Counted from the first letter of the stretch, positions 11,478-20,879 are shown. The stretch: 64,000 nt of DNA from Candidatus Nanopelagicales bacterium (GCA_018402075.1 JAGYJP010000002.1:62001-126000), one strand, 5' to 3'. The notes: generated from the letters alone by a model not told the origin. Numbers and translations are program-made.

Positions 11478-12416
11478 ATGGTCAACTCTCCACGGAAAAT
11501 CATTCTTGATTGCGACCCAGGTCACGACGATGCTCTAGCAATCATGTTGGCCACGGCAAGTCCTGAAGTGGAATTGCTCGGAGTGACAACGGTGGCGGGT
11601 AACACCCTGATGGAGAACGCCACTCGCAATGCCCTGATTGTTTTAGACATGGTGAACCGCGCTGATATTCCCGTTCATTCGGGTAGTGATCGGCCACGGG
11701 TTCGGCAGTTGCGGACAGCGGCATCCATGCACGGTGATGGTGGTCTTGACGGTCCCGTTCCGTCTGCGCCGAGTCGGTCCGCGGATTCACCGGATGCTCT
11801 GGGGTTCATCGAAAACGTTTTACGCACGACAACTGAGCCAGTCACTTTGGTGGCAACCGGGCCGTTAACAAATATGGCTCGCGTAGTCACTGAATTGGAT
11901 GAGCTGCATCACAACATTCAAGAACTGGTATTCATGGGTGGGGCCATTGGCTTGGGTAACTGGACCCCCGCCGCGGAATTCAACATTCTGGTGGATCCAG
12001 AGGCCGCAGATATTGTCATGCAATCGGCGTTGACCAAGACCATGATCGGTTTGGAAGTAACCCATGAAGCCTGGCTGGATGATTCCCATGCCAATGAACT
12101 GCGGGGGAGCGGGGCTTGTGGGGGCTTTGTGGCGCAATTACTTGATCATTTTGTGGGATTTCACCAGGACCGATTTGGTTGGCCAGGGGCACCAATTCAT
12201 GATGCCGTCACGATTGCCCACCTTATTGATCCGTCACTCGTGACAACAATATTCACAAACGTCACAGTGGAAACAGAATCAGAACTGACATTGGGTCGGA
12301 CGGTGGTCGATATCTACTCGGTAACGGATAAACCCGCAAATACTCATGTAGGGACACATATTGATCGTGACCAATTTGTAACGCTATTGATGTCCCGTCT
12401 GTCGGCACTTTCGTAA
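11478..12416 (+). CDS. Nucleoside hydrolase (inosine/uridine-preferring IU_nuc_hydro family)
   Basis: A 312-residue enzyme that hydrolyses the N-glycosidic bond of ribonucleosides to base and ribose. The Ca2+-binding signature appears as DCDPGHDDALAI near the N-terminus, followed by GVTTVAGN. The segment LVATGPLTNMARV, the GGAIGLGNWTPAAEFNI loop that contributes ribose and metal contacts, and a late HDAVTIAHLIDP motif are all present, so the active site looks complete. Which base is preferred cannot be read. It starts a nucleoside cluster and is followed after 86 bases by the transporter lipoprotein gene. Confidence 0.92.
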   Translation: MVNSPRKIILDCDPGHDDALAIMLATASPEVELLGVTTVAGNTLMENATRNALIVLDMVNRADIPVHSGSDRPRVRQLRTAASMHGDGGLDGPVPSAPSRSADSPDALGFIENVLRTTTEPVTLVATGPLTNMARVVTELDELHHNIQELVFMGGAIGLGNWTPAAEFNILVDPEAADIVMQSALTKTMIGLEVTHEAWLDDSHANELRGSGACGGFVAQLLDHFVGFHQDRFGWPGAPIHDAVTIAHLIDPSLVTTIFTNVTVETESELTLGRTVVDIYSVTDKPANTHVGTHIDRDQFVTLLMSRLSALS

Positions 12417-12437
12417 CCTTTGCCAACTAGGCTCCCA

Positions 12438-12468
12438 ATGTGATCACATGCGCGCACGGGGTAAACCC
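12438..12468. promoter_or_regulatory. Two palindromes in the promoter region of the nucleoside transporter
   Basis: ATGTGATCACAT at 12438-12449 is a perfect palindrome made of TGTGA/TCACA halves without the usual 6-base spacer, and GGGTAAACCC at 12459-12468 is a second one. They lie 35-65 bases upstream of the lipoprotein start, where an operator for a CRP-like or nucleoside-responsive regulator could be. Confidence 0.35.
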
Positions 12469-12502
12469 TAGGTAACGCACGCACTAATAAATAGGAGATA
12501 CA

Positions 12503-13609
12503 TTGCGAACCAATATGAAAATGGCCGCCGCCATTGTCGGCGTTGCAGCTCTCGTTCTGGCTGGCTGCAGTTCGAGCGACACAACAGAAGACACAGCAGC
12601 AACCGCGACCGAGACCACAACCGAAGCCGCATCTGAAGAACCGGCAGCATCCTTCAAGGCTTGCCAAATCACTGACGTCGGTGGCGTCGATGACAAGGGC
12701 TTCAACCAGAAGGCATTCAAGGGTGTCACCGACGCTGCTGATCAACTCGGCGTCGAAGCTGCAGTTCTTGAATCACAGTCAGAAACTGATTACCAACCAA
12801 ATATCCAGTCATTCATTGACCAGGATTGCGGAATCATTGTGACTGTTGGATTCCTCTTGGGCGATGCCACAAAGGAAGCAGCAAATGCTAATCCAGATCT
12901 GCCCTTCACCATTGTTGACTATGCATATGCAGAAGGCGACATCACCAACAACAACGTTCTCGGTCAGATCTTCAACACTGACGAAGCATCATTCCTCGCT
13001 GGCTACCTCGCAGCAGGCGTGACCAAGACCGGCAAAGTTGGAACATTTGGTGGCGTCAATATTCCACCGGTGACCATCTTCATGGATGGCTTCTATTACG
13101 GCGTTCAGAAGTACAACGCTGACAACGGCGCCAATGTTGAGGTACTCGGATGGGATCCCGCAACACAGTCCGGTCTGTTCACCGAGAACTTCGAGTCACT
13201 CGATGACGGCCGTACATTCGCACAGAACCTGGTTGACGAAGGTGCTGACATTGTCATGCCCGTCGCAGGTCCTGTAGGCCTCGGCTCCGCCGCACTGGCC
13301 AACGAATTGGGCACCGACAAACTGATGATCATCGGTGTGGACAGCGATCAGTTCCTCTCTGATAGCGCCAACTCCGGTGTGTACCTCACTTCGGTACTCA
13401 AGGAAATGGATGTCACCACATTCAATGCAATCAAGGCAGTTGTTGATGGCAACTTCGAAGGTGGCGTCACAATCGGTACCCTCGAAAACGGTGGCGTCAA
13501 TATTGCTGACTACCACGACATGGCATCGGTTGTACCTGCAGAACTGCAGGCACAGCTTGACACCATTCGTGCGGGCATCGTTGACGGCTCCATCAGCGTC
13601 AAGGGTTAA
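12503..13609 (+). CDS. BMP-family nucleoside-binding lipoprotein of an ABC importer
   Basis: A 368-residue exported lipoprotein. The signal peptide ends in the lipobox LVLAGC, so the mature protein is lipid-anchored at Cys, followed by a Thr/Ala/Glu-rich linker and a periplasmic-binding fold of the BMP/PnrA family that begins ACQITDVGGVDDKGFNQ. Members bind purine and pyrimidine nucleosides. The TTG start at 12503 lies 4 bases after AGGAGA (12493-12498); the in-frame ATG at 12515 is 16 bases away and less likely. A strong hairpin terminator directly follows, then the ATPase and two permeases, the usual order BMP-ATPase-permease-permease. Confidence 0.93.
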   Translation: MRTNMKMAAAIVGVAALVLAGCSSSDTTEDTAATATETTTEAASEEPAASFKACQITDVGGVDDKGFNQKAFKGVTDAADQLGVEAAVLESQSETDYQPNIQSFIDQDCGIIVTVGFLLGDATKEAANANPDLPFTIVDYAYAEGDITNNNVLGQIFNTDEASFLAGYLAAGVTKTGKVGTFGGVNIPPVTIFMDGFYYGVQKYNADNGANVEVLGWDPATQSGLFTENFESLDDGRTFAQNLVDEGADIVMPVAGPVGLGSAALANELGTDKLMIIGVDSDQFLSDSANSGVYLTSVLKEMDVTTFNAIKAVVDGNFEGGVTIGTLENGGVNIADYHDMASVVPAELQAQLDTIRAGIVDGSISVKG

Positions 13610-13660
13610 ATAGTTCACAACACCCAGTAGACGAAAGTCCGCTAAACACGTGGGTGTGCG

Positions 13661-13694
13661 AGGAGGGGCCTGAAGTGATTCAGGCCCCTCCTTT
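13661..13694 (+). terminator. Hairpin terminator or attenuator after the binding-protein gene
   Basis: AGGAGGGGCCTGAA (13661-13674) pairs perfectly over 14 bases with 13679-13692 around a GTGA loop, followed by a few T. A weaker CACCCA/TGGGTG pairing (13621-13626 with 13651-13656) precedes it. Its place between the lipoprotein gene and the ATPase gene would make binding protein mRNA more abundant than the membrane parts. Confidence 0.8.
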
Positions 13695-13744
13695 CACTGA
13701 AATCGGTAGCATTTAACCCCTACCCCGAAGGAAGGCATTCGCTC

Positions 13745-15250
13745 GTGAAACTCGAACTGCGCGGGATCACCAAGAGATTCCCGGGCGTGCTGGCCAACGA
13801 CGATGTCTCCCTCACAGCCGAATCGGGCAAGGTCCTGGCCTTAATTGGCGAAAACGGTGCGGGCAAAAGCACCCTGATGAATATTCTGTCGGGAATTTAC
13901 CGGCCCGATAGCGGTGAAATCATCATTGATGGTGTGCAGCAGCAATTTGAGGATCCGGGTCAGGCGATCAAAGCCGGTATCGGCATGGTGCACCAGCACT
14001 TCATGTTAGTACCCGTTTTTACGGTTGCCGAGAATGTGGTTCTCGGAGTTGAGCCCACGATCGCCGGAAACATCTTGAATCGTAAAAAAGCAAATGCAGA
14101 AGTGGAAGAAATATCCCGCAAGTACGGCCTGGCTGTTGATCCCAGAGCATTGGTTGAAGATCTCCCCGTGGGAATTCAACAGCGGGTGGAAATTATCAAG
14201 GTGCTTTTGCGCGGTGCCAAGATTTTGGTTTTTGATGAACCCACAGCGGTGCTGACCCCCCAGGAAGTCACCGAGTTCTTTGGAATCGTTGAAGAATTGA
14301 AAGCCCGTGGCGCCACCATTATCTTCATTACACACAAACTCAAAGAAGCCCTTGCAATCGCCGATCACATTACGGTTTTGCGTGGAGGCAAGGTGGTAGG
14401 TCAGGCTAACCCCAAAACAGCAACCCCAGAAGAACTCGCTTCCATGATGGTGGGGCGCAATATTGACCTCACCGTGACAAAGTCTGAGTCTGCACCTGGC
14501 GATGTCGTGCTGGCGTTGAACAAGGTCCTGGTAATCGACGATTACGGCCGACCCTTGCTGGACAATATTGATCTAGATGTTCGCGCCGGCGAGATTGTCG
14601 GGGTGGCTGGCATTCAGGGTAATGGCCAAACCGAACTCGTCGAGGTGATCACCGGTCTGATCCCACTTGCCGGGGGCAAGATCACATTGCTGAATGAAGA
14701 GATAGGGACATCAACTCCTCGGAGAATTCACAAGGATGGTGTGGCACACGTTCCTGAGGATCGCAACCGCATGGGCATGATTGGGTCGTTCACGGTTGCG
14801 GAGAACTTGGTTTTGGATTCCTACTACGCAAAGCCTTTTTCCAAAGGCATCCGCATGCAGCGCCAAGCCATAGAACAATCAGCGCAACAGTTGGTCAAGG
14901 ATTACGATGTCCGCCCGCCACTCATTGAAAATATGGGCAGCACGCTTTCTGGCGGTAATGCCCAAAAAATGATTGTGGCCCGTGAGTTCAGTCGCGAAGT
15001 GCCCCTATTGTTACTGGCGCAACCCACCCGCGGAATCGATGTCGGTTCGATTGAATACATTCACGAGCAAATTGTGCGAAAGCGCGACAGTGGCACTGCT
15101 ATTTTGGTGGTGTCCACCGAACTAGACGAAATCTTTGCTCTCTCCGATCGAATTTTGGTGATGTTTGACGGCAAGATCGTTGCGTCCCTGAAGGCATCTG
15201 AGACAACACCCACACAGGTGGGTCTGTTTATGGCGGGGAAGGCAGCATGA
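13745..15250 (+). CDS. Nucleoside ABC importer ATPase (two nucleotide-binding domains)
   Basis: A 501-residue protein with two fused ABC domains as in the RbsA/NupB group. In the first the Walker A is GENGAGKSTL (about residues 36-45), the signature LPVGIQQR and Walker B ILVFDEPTAVL. In the second the Walker A is the degenerate GIQGNGQTEL, with Gln in place of Lys, while the signature LSGGNAQK is intact. Such asymmetry is normal in this family. The protein powers uptake through the two permeases that follow. The GTG start lies about 10 bases after GGAAGG. It overlaps the next gene by four bases. Confidence 0.94.
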   Translation: MKLELRGITKRFPGVLANDDVSLTAESGKVLALIGENGAGKSTLMNILSGIYRPDSGEIIIDGVQQQFEDPGQAIKAGIGMVHQHFMLVPVFTVAENVVLGVEPTIAGNILNRKKANAEVEEISRKYGLAVDPRALVEDLPVGIQQRVEIIKVLLRGAKILVFDEPTAVLTPQEVTEFFGIVEELKARGATIIFITHKLKEALAIADHITVLRGGKVVGQANPKTATPEELASMMVGRNIDLTVTKSESAPGDVVLALNKVLVIDDYGRPLLDNIDLDVRAGEIVGVAGIQGNGQTELVEVITGLIPLAGGKITLLNEEIGTSTPRRIHKDGVAHVPEDRNRMGMIGSFTVAENLVLDSYYAKPFSKGIRMQRQAIEQSAQQLVKDYDVRPPLIENMGSTLSGGNAQKMIVAREFSREVPLLLLAQPTRGIDVGSIEYIHEQIVRKRDSGTAILVVSTELDEIFALSDRILVMFDGKIVASLKASETTPTQVGLFMAGKAA

Positions 15251-16416
15251 ACGCCGACCTGACACCACAGGAGAAAGAAGAATTGGTCAACCCCAAGGAT
15301 CGCTCATTTGCCTTGCGCTTGGCTACCGCCACCGACTGGCGAACCGGCTTGGTTATTCCGCTTCTAGCAATTCTGACCGCCCTCATTATTGGTGTGTTCA
15401 TCATTATGGCGACGGGATCCAGTTTCTCTGATGCCATGAAGGCGTACGCGGCGCTGGTACAAGGTTCGGTGGGATCCCTTCGCGCCATCTCGGAATCATT
15501 GACGGCGGCGACCCCATTGATTTTCGCCGGGTTGTCGGTGGCACTGGCATTTCGCGCCGGCCTTTTCAATATTGGCGGTGAAGGTCAGGCCCTGATCGGT
15601 GGCATGTTCGCCGTGTGGGTGGGTTTCTCCATTACCGGTCTTCCGTTGTATGTGCACCTGCCTCTGGCTATTCTCGCCGGAGTCGTTGGCGGTGCGATCT
15701 GGGGATTTATTCCAGGTGTGCTCAAGGCTAAGACGGGGGCCCACGAAGTCATCACCACGATCATGCTCAACTACATTGCCTTGCGCTTGGTTGATTACTT
15801 CCTCAAAACAAGTATTTTTCAGCGCGAGGGGCGCAATGATCCGATCTCCAAGAATGTGGAGTCCACCGCGAACTACCCCGCGTTTCTGTCGAGTATTGAT
15901 CCGTCGCTTCGGGTGCATGCGGGTCTATTCGTGGCCCTCGGTGCTGCAGTTTTGATTTCCTGGTTGCTGTTTCGCACCACAATTGGTTTCGAGTTTCGCG
16001 CGGTGGGAGCTAATCCCAACGCCGCCCGTTATGCAGGCATCTCGGTTACCAAGGTCTACATCCTGGTCATGATGATCGCCGGCGCCCTCGCGGGGTCAGC
16101 GGGCGCAGGCCAGGTACTTGGTGTTCTCGACCGGGCAACCCCGGGTTTCAGTGAGGGCCTTGGCTTCGACGGAATCGCCGTTGCGCTCCTGGGTCGCAGT
16201 AACCCTTATGGTGTTGTGGCTGCGGCGTTGCTCTTCGGTGGGTTGCGGGCAGGTGGTCAACAAATGCAGGTGTCTGCGAATGTGGGCATTGACCTTATTT
16301 CGGTCATTCAGGCTTTGATCATCATGTTCGTTGCCGCTCCGGCACTGATTTCAGCGATTTATCGACTGAAAAAACCCGTTGCTTCCACTCAGATCAGTAA
16401 GGGGTGGGGAGCATGA
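15247..16416 (+). CDS. Nucleoside ABC importer permease 1 (BPD_transp_2 family)
   Basis: This 389-residue membrane protein has about eight to ten hydrophobic helices after a charged N-terminal tail. Family stretches include ESLTAATPLIFAGLSVALAFRAGLFNIGGEGQ, where the GGEGQ motif is the coupling region of the simple-sugar/nucleoside permeases, and GFEFRAVGANPNAARYAGI. It pairs with the next gene to form the transmembrane channel. Both ends overlap neighbours by four bases, which indicates a single coupled operon. Confidence 0.93.
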   Translation: MNADLTPQEKEELVNPKDRSFALRLATATDWRTGLVIPLLAILTALIIGVFIIMATGSSFSDAMKAYAALVQGSVGSLRAISESLTAATPLIFAGLSVALAFRAGLFNIGGEGQALIGGMFAVWVGFSITGLPLYVHLPLAILAGVVGGAIWGFIPGVLKAKTGAHEVITTIMLNYIALRLVDYFLKTSIFQREGRNDPISKNVESTANYPAFLSSIDPSLRVHAGLFVALGAAVLISWLLFRTTIGFEFRAVGANPNAARYAGISVTKVYILVMMIAGALAGSAGAGQVLGVLDRATPGFSEGLGFDGIAVALLGRSNPYGVVAAALLFGGLRAGGQQMQVSANVGIDLISVIQALIIMFVAAPALISAIYRLKKPVASTQISKGWGA

Positions 16417-17723
16417 GCACCCAAGGCAATGGATTTGAGTACCAAGAGCTGCCTGTCGAGCCGTATGCCGCAGGTGAGAAAAAAACCAAAGCACTCACCA
16501 AGAACAAGATCCGTCGAGCCCGCATTACCGGTGTGGTGTTATTGATTCTTGCCGGTGTGGTCATGTTTATTCTGGCGCCCGCGACCGAAGGCAATTCCAC
16601 TTTTGGTTTGAGTTTCCCCGACGAGCGCTTTCAACTTGAGGCTCTGTCGGTGCCAAGCACCGCATCCCTGTACATCCTCGCTCTGGTTTTAGGTTTTCTG
16701 GGAGGAACCCAATTCATAAAAGGATTCCAAAGCAAATCCACCATGATCCTGGGAATCTCTTTCGCAGTTTTTGTTGTTGCCGTCATGGTCTGGGCCACGG
16801 CCGGCGAGCAGTTCTCGCTGATCTCCATGCTTGTCTCCACCATTGCGCGATCAACACCCATTGCTTTGGGTGCCCTCTCCGGCATTTTGTGTGAGCGCGC
16901 AGGCGTGGTCAACATTGGTATTGAGGGCATGTTGCTCGGTGGTGCGTTCACCGGCGTGGTCATGGGTTCACTGGTGGGTGGCTGGATTGGTCTGATCTCT
17001 GCCACAATCGTTGGCGGACTGCTGGCGTTACTGCTGGCCTTCTTGGCGATTAATTACCGGGTGGACCAAATCATTATTGGTGTGGTCATCAATATTTTGG
17101 TGTTGGGCTTAACGTCCTTCCTCACGGCTCAGGTTCTGGTGTCTCGCCCAGAGTGGAATAACGCGCCGATCTTTCCGTCCATCAAGATTCCGATTCTCGC
17201 CGATATTCCGATTATTGGGCCCATGTTCTTCAATCAGACCGTGATCGTGTACGCCATGTTTGGGCTGGTGGCGTTCACCACCTACATGTTGTTCCGCAGT
17301 CGTTGGGGTCTGCGCACCCGTTCGGTGGGGGAGAACCCCAAGGCAGCCGACTCGCTCGGCATCAGTGTGTCCAAGACCCGCTACCTTGCGGTGATTTACG
17401 GTGGCATGGTTGGTGGTTTCGCCGGTGCCTGGTTCACCCTTGGCACCGTGGGTCGCTTCGACGAAGGCATGACCGGTGGCACCGGCTTTATTGGTCTAGC
17501 GGCCATGATCTTCGGTGCGTGGAATCCCGTGGGGGCATTCGGCGCCGCGTTGATCTTTGGTTTCTCCGAGTCATTCCAGCAGAAGTTGGCACTGATCAAC
17601 ACACCCATTCCCACCGAGTTCCTGGCCATGACCCCGTACCTGGTCACAATCATTGTGGTGGCGGGCCTGGTCGGACGAGCCCGTCCGCCAGCAGCCGATG
17701 GCCAACCATTTGAGAAGCAGTAG
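16413..17723 (+). CDS. Nucleoside ABC importer permease 2 (BPD_transp_2 family)
   Basis: The second permease, 436 residues, carries the family pair ERAGVVNIGIEGMLLGGAF and LRTRSVGENPKAADSLGI. An N-terminal extension of about 40 residues plus additional helices makes it longer than permease 1. The ATG at 16413 overlaps the previous stop (ATGA); a GTG at 16404 is in frame but would lie deeper in the upstream gene. A cytidine deaminase gene follows after 10 bases, which supports nucleosides as the substrate. Confidence 0.92.
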   Translation: MSTQGNGFEYQELPVEPYAAGEKKTKALTKNKIRRARITGVVLLILAGVVMFILAPATEGNSTFGLSFPDERFQLEALSVPSTASLYILALVLGFLGGTQFIKGFQSKSTMILGISFAVFVVAVMVWATAGEQFSLISMLVSTIARSTPIALGALSGILCERAGVVNIGIEGMLLGGAFTGVVMGSLVGGWIGLISATIVGGLLALLLAFLAINYRVDQIIIGVVINILVLGLTSFLTAQVLVSRPEWNNAPIFPSIKIPILADIPIIGPMFFNQTVIVYAMFGLVAFTTYMLFRSRWGLRTRSVGENPKAADSLGISVSKTRYLAVIYGGMVGGFAGAWFTLGTVGRFDEGMTGGTGFIGLAAMIFGAWNPVGAFGAALIFGFSESFQQKLALINTPIPTEFLAMTPYLVTIIVVAGLVGRARPPAADGQPFEKQ

Positions 17724-17733
17724 GGAAAATCAC

Positions 17734-18177
17734 ATGACAACATCAGAGCAATGGCAGGAACTACAAACGGCCGCCCAAGGCATTATGGCCAAGGCCTATG
17801 CCCCTTACTCCCGATTCAAGGTGGGTGTTGCGGGGCTCATGGACGACGGCCGAATCGTGGTCGGCTGCAATGTGGAAAATGCCGCTTATGGTGTGGGATT
17901 GTGCGCGGAGTGCGGCATGGTTTCCAGTATTCACGCCACCGGTGGTGGCAAGCTCACCGCCATTACCTGTGTTGATCAACATGGTAATTCACTGATGCCC
18001 TGCGGCCGCTGCCGTCAATTGCTGTGGGAGAACGGCAAGCCAAACACCGAGATCACAACTCCCGAGGGGATCAAGACCCTGGCTGAGATTTTGCCGCAGG
18101 CATTTGGCCCTGAAGATCTCGCGGCACGTGCCGAGGATCAATCACCATTAGGTCAATCACCAATAGATAAATCATGA
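17734..18177 (+). CDS. cdd: Cytidine deaminase
   Basis: A 147-residue homotetrameric-type zinc enzyme that deaminates cytidine and deoxycytidine to uridine forms. Zinc ligands are Cys57 (CAEC, with the catalytic Glu59) and Cys90/Cys93 (PCGRCRQ); the substrate stretch NVENAAYG is intact. An open frame reaches back to 17653 but it overlaps the permease gene; ATG 17734 follows TAGGGAAAATCAC, and the family begins here. The C-terminus holds a 15-base in-frame duplication (QSPLG/QSPID). It overlaps deoA by four bases. Confidence 0.96.
   Translation: MTTSEQWQELQTAAQGIMAKAYAPYSRFKVGVAGLMDDGRIVVGCNVENAAYGVGLCAECGMVSSIHATGGGKLTAITCVDQHGNSLMPCGRCRQLLWENGKPNTEITTPEGIKTLAEILPQAFGPEDLAARAEDQSPLGQSPIDKS
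18138..18167 (+). repeat. 15-bp tandem duplication at the end of cdd
   Basis: TCAATCACCA occurs at 18138-18147 and again at 18153-18162 with a 15-base period. The second unit is slightly diverged in its last five bases. The duplication is in frame and gives QSPLG then QSPID. Confidence 0.75.
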
Positions 18178-19466
18178 ACCCCACAGAACCCTTCGCGGCC
18201 GTTGACGTTATTCGAGCAAAGCGCGATCACCATGAATTAACCACCGACCAAATCAACTGGACAATCGACGCTTACACCCGTGGTGCTATTGCCGATGAAC
18301 AAATGGCAGCGCTTGCTATGGCGATTTTGCTCAACGGCATGAATTCCCGGGAGATTGTGGAGTGGACAAACGCCATGATTAACAGTGGTGAGCGCATGGA
18401 TTTCAGTGATCTGTCCCAACCCACCGTGGACAAACACTCCACCGGTGGTGTGGGTGACAAAATCACTCTTCCGCTGGCACCACTTGTTGCTGCGTGTGGT
18501 GCTGCGGTTCCGCAACTCTCCGGTCGCGGCCTCGGTCACACCGGTGGCACCCTCGACAAAATGGAAAGTATTAAGGGTTGGAGAGCCGACCTCACCAATA
18601 AAGAAATGCACCAGATTCTGCAGGATGTTGGCGCGGTGATCTGCGCGGCGGGCCCAGGTCTTGCCCCCGCTGACAAGAAACTTTATGCATTGCGCGATGT
18701 CACCGGAACGGTGGAGGCAATTCCCCTGATTGCATCTAGCATCATGAGCAAAAAGATCGCCGAGGGTGCTGGGGGATTGGTTCTCGATGTCAAAACAGGC
18801 AACGGCGCATTCATGTGGGATCCGGATAAGGCTCGTGAATTGGCCCGCACCATGGTCAACCTCGGTAATGATGCTGGTGTGAAAACAACAGCGTTGATCA
18901 CCGCCATGGATGTCCCGTTGGGCATGGCGGTGGGTAACGCCCTCGAGGTCCAGGAAAGTATTGAGGTTCTTCAAGGTGGTGGACCCGCCGATGTCCGTGA
19001 ACTCACTCTCACCCTCGCCCGCGAAATGTTGCAGCTTGCTGGCATTGACACTGACCCTGCGGAGAAGCTCGATACCGGTCAAGCATTTGACCTCTGGCAG
19101 CGCATGGTTGCGGCCCAGGGTGGCGACAACAACGCGCCGCTCCCGGTCGCGAAACACAGCCACACGGTCACGGCATCTGAATCCGGAACCATCACCACTA
19201 TGAATGCCCTTGCAATTGGCATTGCCGCGTGGCGGTTGGGCGCAGGTCGGGCCCGCAAAGAAGATCAGGTCAGTGCTGGTGCCGGAATCATGTTGCACAA
19301 GAAACCCGGTGATCAGATCACGGCGGGTGAACCACTCCTTACCATGTTCACAGATGAGGAACCACGTTTCGAACTGGCCCAACAAGCACTCGATGAAACC
19401 CCAATCACCATTGGTACCGCCAACGAGGTCAATCGACTCCCACTCATTATCGAGAGAATCAGTTAA
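18174..19466 (+). CDS. deoA: Thymidine/pyrimidine-nucleoside phosphorylase
   Basis: A 430-residue enzyme that splits thymidine, deoxyuridine or uridine with phosphate to base and (deoxy)ribose 1-phosphate. The phosphate-binding glycosyl-transferase signature is the stretch DKHSTGGVGDKITL near residue 83, followed by GRGLGHTGGTLDKMES, and the C-terminal PYNP domain has the GAGIMLHKKPGD segment. The length matches bacterial pyrimidine-nucleoside phosphorylases. The ATG overlaps cdd by four bases, so deaminated cytidine is handed to this enzyme. It supplies the deoxyribose phosphate used by DeoC. Confidence 0.95.
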   Translation: MNPTEPFAAVDVIRAKRDHHELTTDQINWTIDAYTRGAIADEQMAALAMAILLNGMNSREIVEWTNAMINSGERMDFSDLSQPTVDKHSTGGVGDKITLPLAPLVAACGAAVPQLSGRGLGHTGGTLDKMESIKGWRADLTNKEMHQILQDVGAVICAAGPGLAPADKKLYALRDVTGTVEAIPLIASSIMSKKIAEGAGGLVLDVKTGNGAFMWDPDKARELARTMVNLGNDAGVKTTALITAMDVPLGMAVGNALEVQESIEVLQGGGPADVRELTLTLAREMLQLAGIDTDPAEKLDTGQAFDLWQRMVAAQGGDNNAPLPVAKHSHTVTASESGTITTMNALAIGIAAWRLGAGRARKEDQVSAGAGIMLHKKPGDQITAGEPLLTMFTDEEPRFELAQQALDETPITIGTANEVNRLPLIIERIS

Positions 19467-19474
19467 GGAGACCC

Positions 19475-19852
19475 ATGCCCGAATTCATTCCCGGACCCGT
19501 CCAAATCCCTGTGCCTGGCGGCAAAATGATTCAAGAATTTGCCGGCCACGCATCCACCGGAGATGACTCCGTCTCCGTGGCACTCATGAATGCGCCAGCG
19601 GGCTGGGGTGAACCGGTACAGACACCGGAATTTGACGAGTTCACCGTTGTTATTGACGGGTCACTCACCGTGGACAGTGAAGATGGCCCCATCCATGTCA
19701 GGGCGGGGGAAGCGATCATTGCGCGCAGCGGTGAATGGGTGCGCTATTACACCGAAGAAGGGGCGCGCTATTTCGCGATTTGCGTCCCGGCTTTTTCCGT
19801 TGAGACCGTGCATCGGTCCGATGAAGACATTAGTGTGATTGATCCGGAGTAG
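19475..19852 (+). CDS. Small cupin-domain protein
   Basis: A 125-residue single-domain cupin. The core follows the pattern of the two cupin boxes: FDEFTVVIDGSLTVDSED and a later VRAGEAIIARSGEWVRY, but the usual His ligands are replaced by other residues in the first box, so metal binding is uncertain. AAGGAG sits directly upstream of the ATG, 9 bases after deoA, which puts it in the nucleoside operon. A function in sugar or nucleoside handling is inference. Its 3' end overlaps the convergent membrane protein gene by 23 bases. Confidence 0.75.
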   Translation: MPEFIPGPVQIPVPGGKMIQEFAGHASTGDDSVSVALMNAPAGWGEPVQTPEFDEFTVVIDGSLTVDSEDGPIHVRAGEAIIARSGEWVRYYTEEGARYFAICVPAFSVETVHRSDEDISVIDPE

Positions 19853-20879
19853 TTTTCTTTCTTCCGTAAATGGTTCGAAGAATTAGTTGCACGACAAGTC
19901 CGCTAATTAGGGCAATGGCAACACCAAGCAATGTGTAGGCCACTCGCAATAGATCCACGGTAGCTTGGTCCGCCACCGCATTGGAATCCAAAAGTACAAC
20001 TCCGGGAGTTAAGAAAAACACATACTTCCAATATGGCCCAGGAACGAAATATGACATGGAAACAGAAATGAATATCAGGGCTAGAAATAATTGGACCAGT
20101 CCATGCTGCCAATCCAATGCTTCCAATATTTCCAGGATGATAAAAGCGGCAACACCACCGGCAACAGTTCCAATAACACGATCGCGTGTGCGAGCTCGGC
20201 GTCTATCTGGATCCGGTTGATACACCACAAAGATCGTTAGAATCAGCCATGCCCCAACGCCACCGGGCGAGTAGGTCATCAGGAAATAGGTCGAAAGTCC
20301 GGTCGAGATCCCAAGGGCCAAACCATAGGGAACAAGTATTTTCATGGAGCGCTGGGATGACTCAGGTGTTGTGGGAATCCACTTGCGAATTGTCGCGATC
20401 ACCAACCGTGCCCAAAGGCCACCAATGAGTAGCAGGACTGCGGTCACAAGTACGGGATTGAGATCGTCGAGCACTTGGTTACCGGACACCCCGAGTTTCG
20501 GCGGATTGATCACCAGAAATGCGAGCGAGATTCCGACAAACAAGATAGGGCTGGAAAGTCCACGTCTAGCTGATATTCCAATGAGGAAGGCCACCACGGC
20601 AATGAGCAGCGCGGAGGGCACCGGTGATCCGTCAAAGGCTCGAGCGAGGGTCCCGGACACCACCATCACGGCAATGATTCGTGCACTAGCCGATGTGGCT
20701 CCGCCAAAGTAGGCCACCGCCACCGGAAGTGCACCAAAGAGCAGGATGCTGGCAGCTCCGCTAACCAAGAACGTGCCGATTAACACACCGGGAAGTAGCA
20801 GCACCAAGAGGAAACCAAAGCCTAAGAGTGGCGCAGTCGCTATATGCCAGATGGGCTTCTTCGCTGGGGCTGAGCTCAC
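19830..20879 (-). CDS. FUSC-like multi-pass membrane protein
   Basis: A 349-residue protein with about nine hydrophobic helices in two blocks, separated by a cytoplasmic stretch (about residues 160-185) and with a PDPDRRRARTRDRVIGTVAGG segment after the sixth helix. That segment and the repeat of two helical bundles resemble the FUSC/aromatic acid exporter-like family. Its substrate is unknown. The GTG start follows TAGACT by 6 bases, and it is divergent from add with overlapping 3' end to the cupin gene. Confidence 0.65.
   Translation of the reverse strand: MSSAPAKKPIWHIATAPLLGFGFLLVLLLPGVLIGTFLVSGAASILLFGALPVAVAYFGGATSASARIIAVMVVSGTLARAFDGSPVPSALLIAVVAFLIGISARRGLSSPILFVGISLAFLVINPPKLGVSGNQVLDDLNPVLVTAVLLLIGGLWARLVIATIRKWIPTTPESSQRSMKILVPYGLALGISTGLSTYFLMTYSPGGVGAWLILTIFVVYQPDPDRRRARTRDRVIGTVAGGVAAFIILEILEALDWQHGLVQLFLALIFISVSMSYFVPGPYWKYVFFLTPGVVLLDSNAVADQATVDLLRVAYTLLGVAIALISGLVVQLILRTIYGRKKTTPDQSH

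Noticed and set aside
18237..19385. A 382-codon open frame antisense to the pyrimidine-nucleoside phosphorylase gene
   Set aside because: It has no similarity to a family and lies wholly opposite a well-conserved gene; long antisense frames are common with this base composition.
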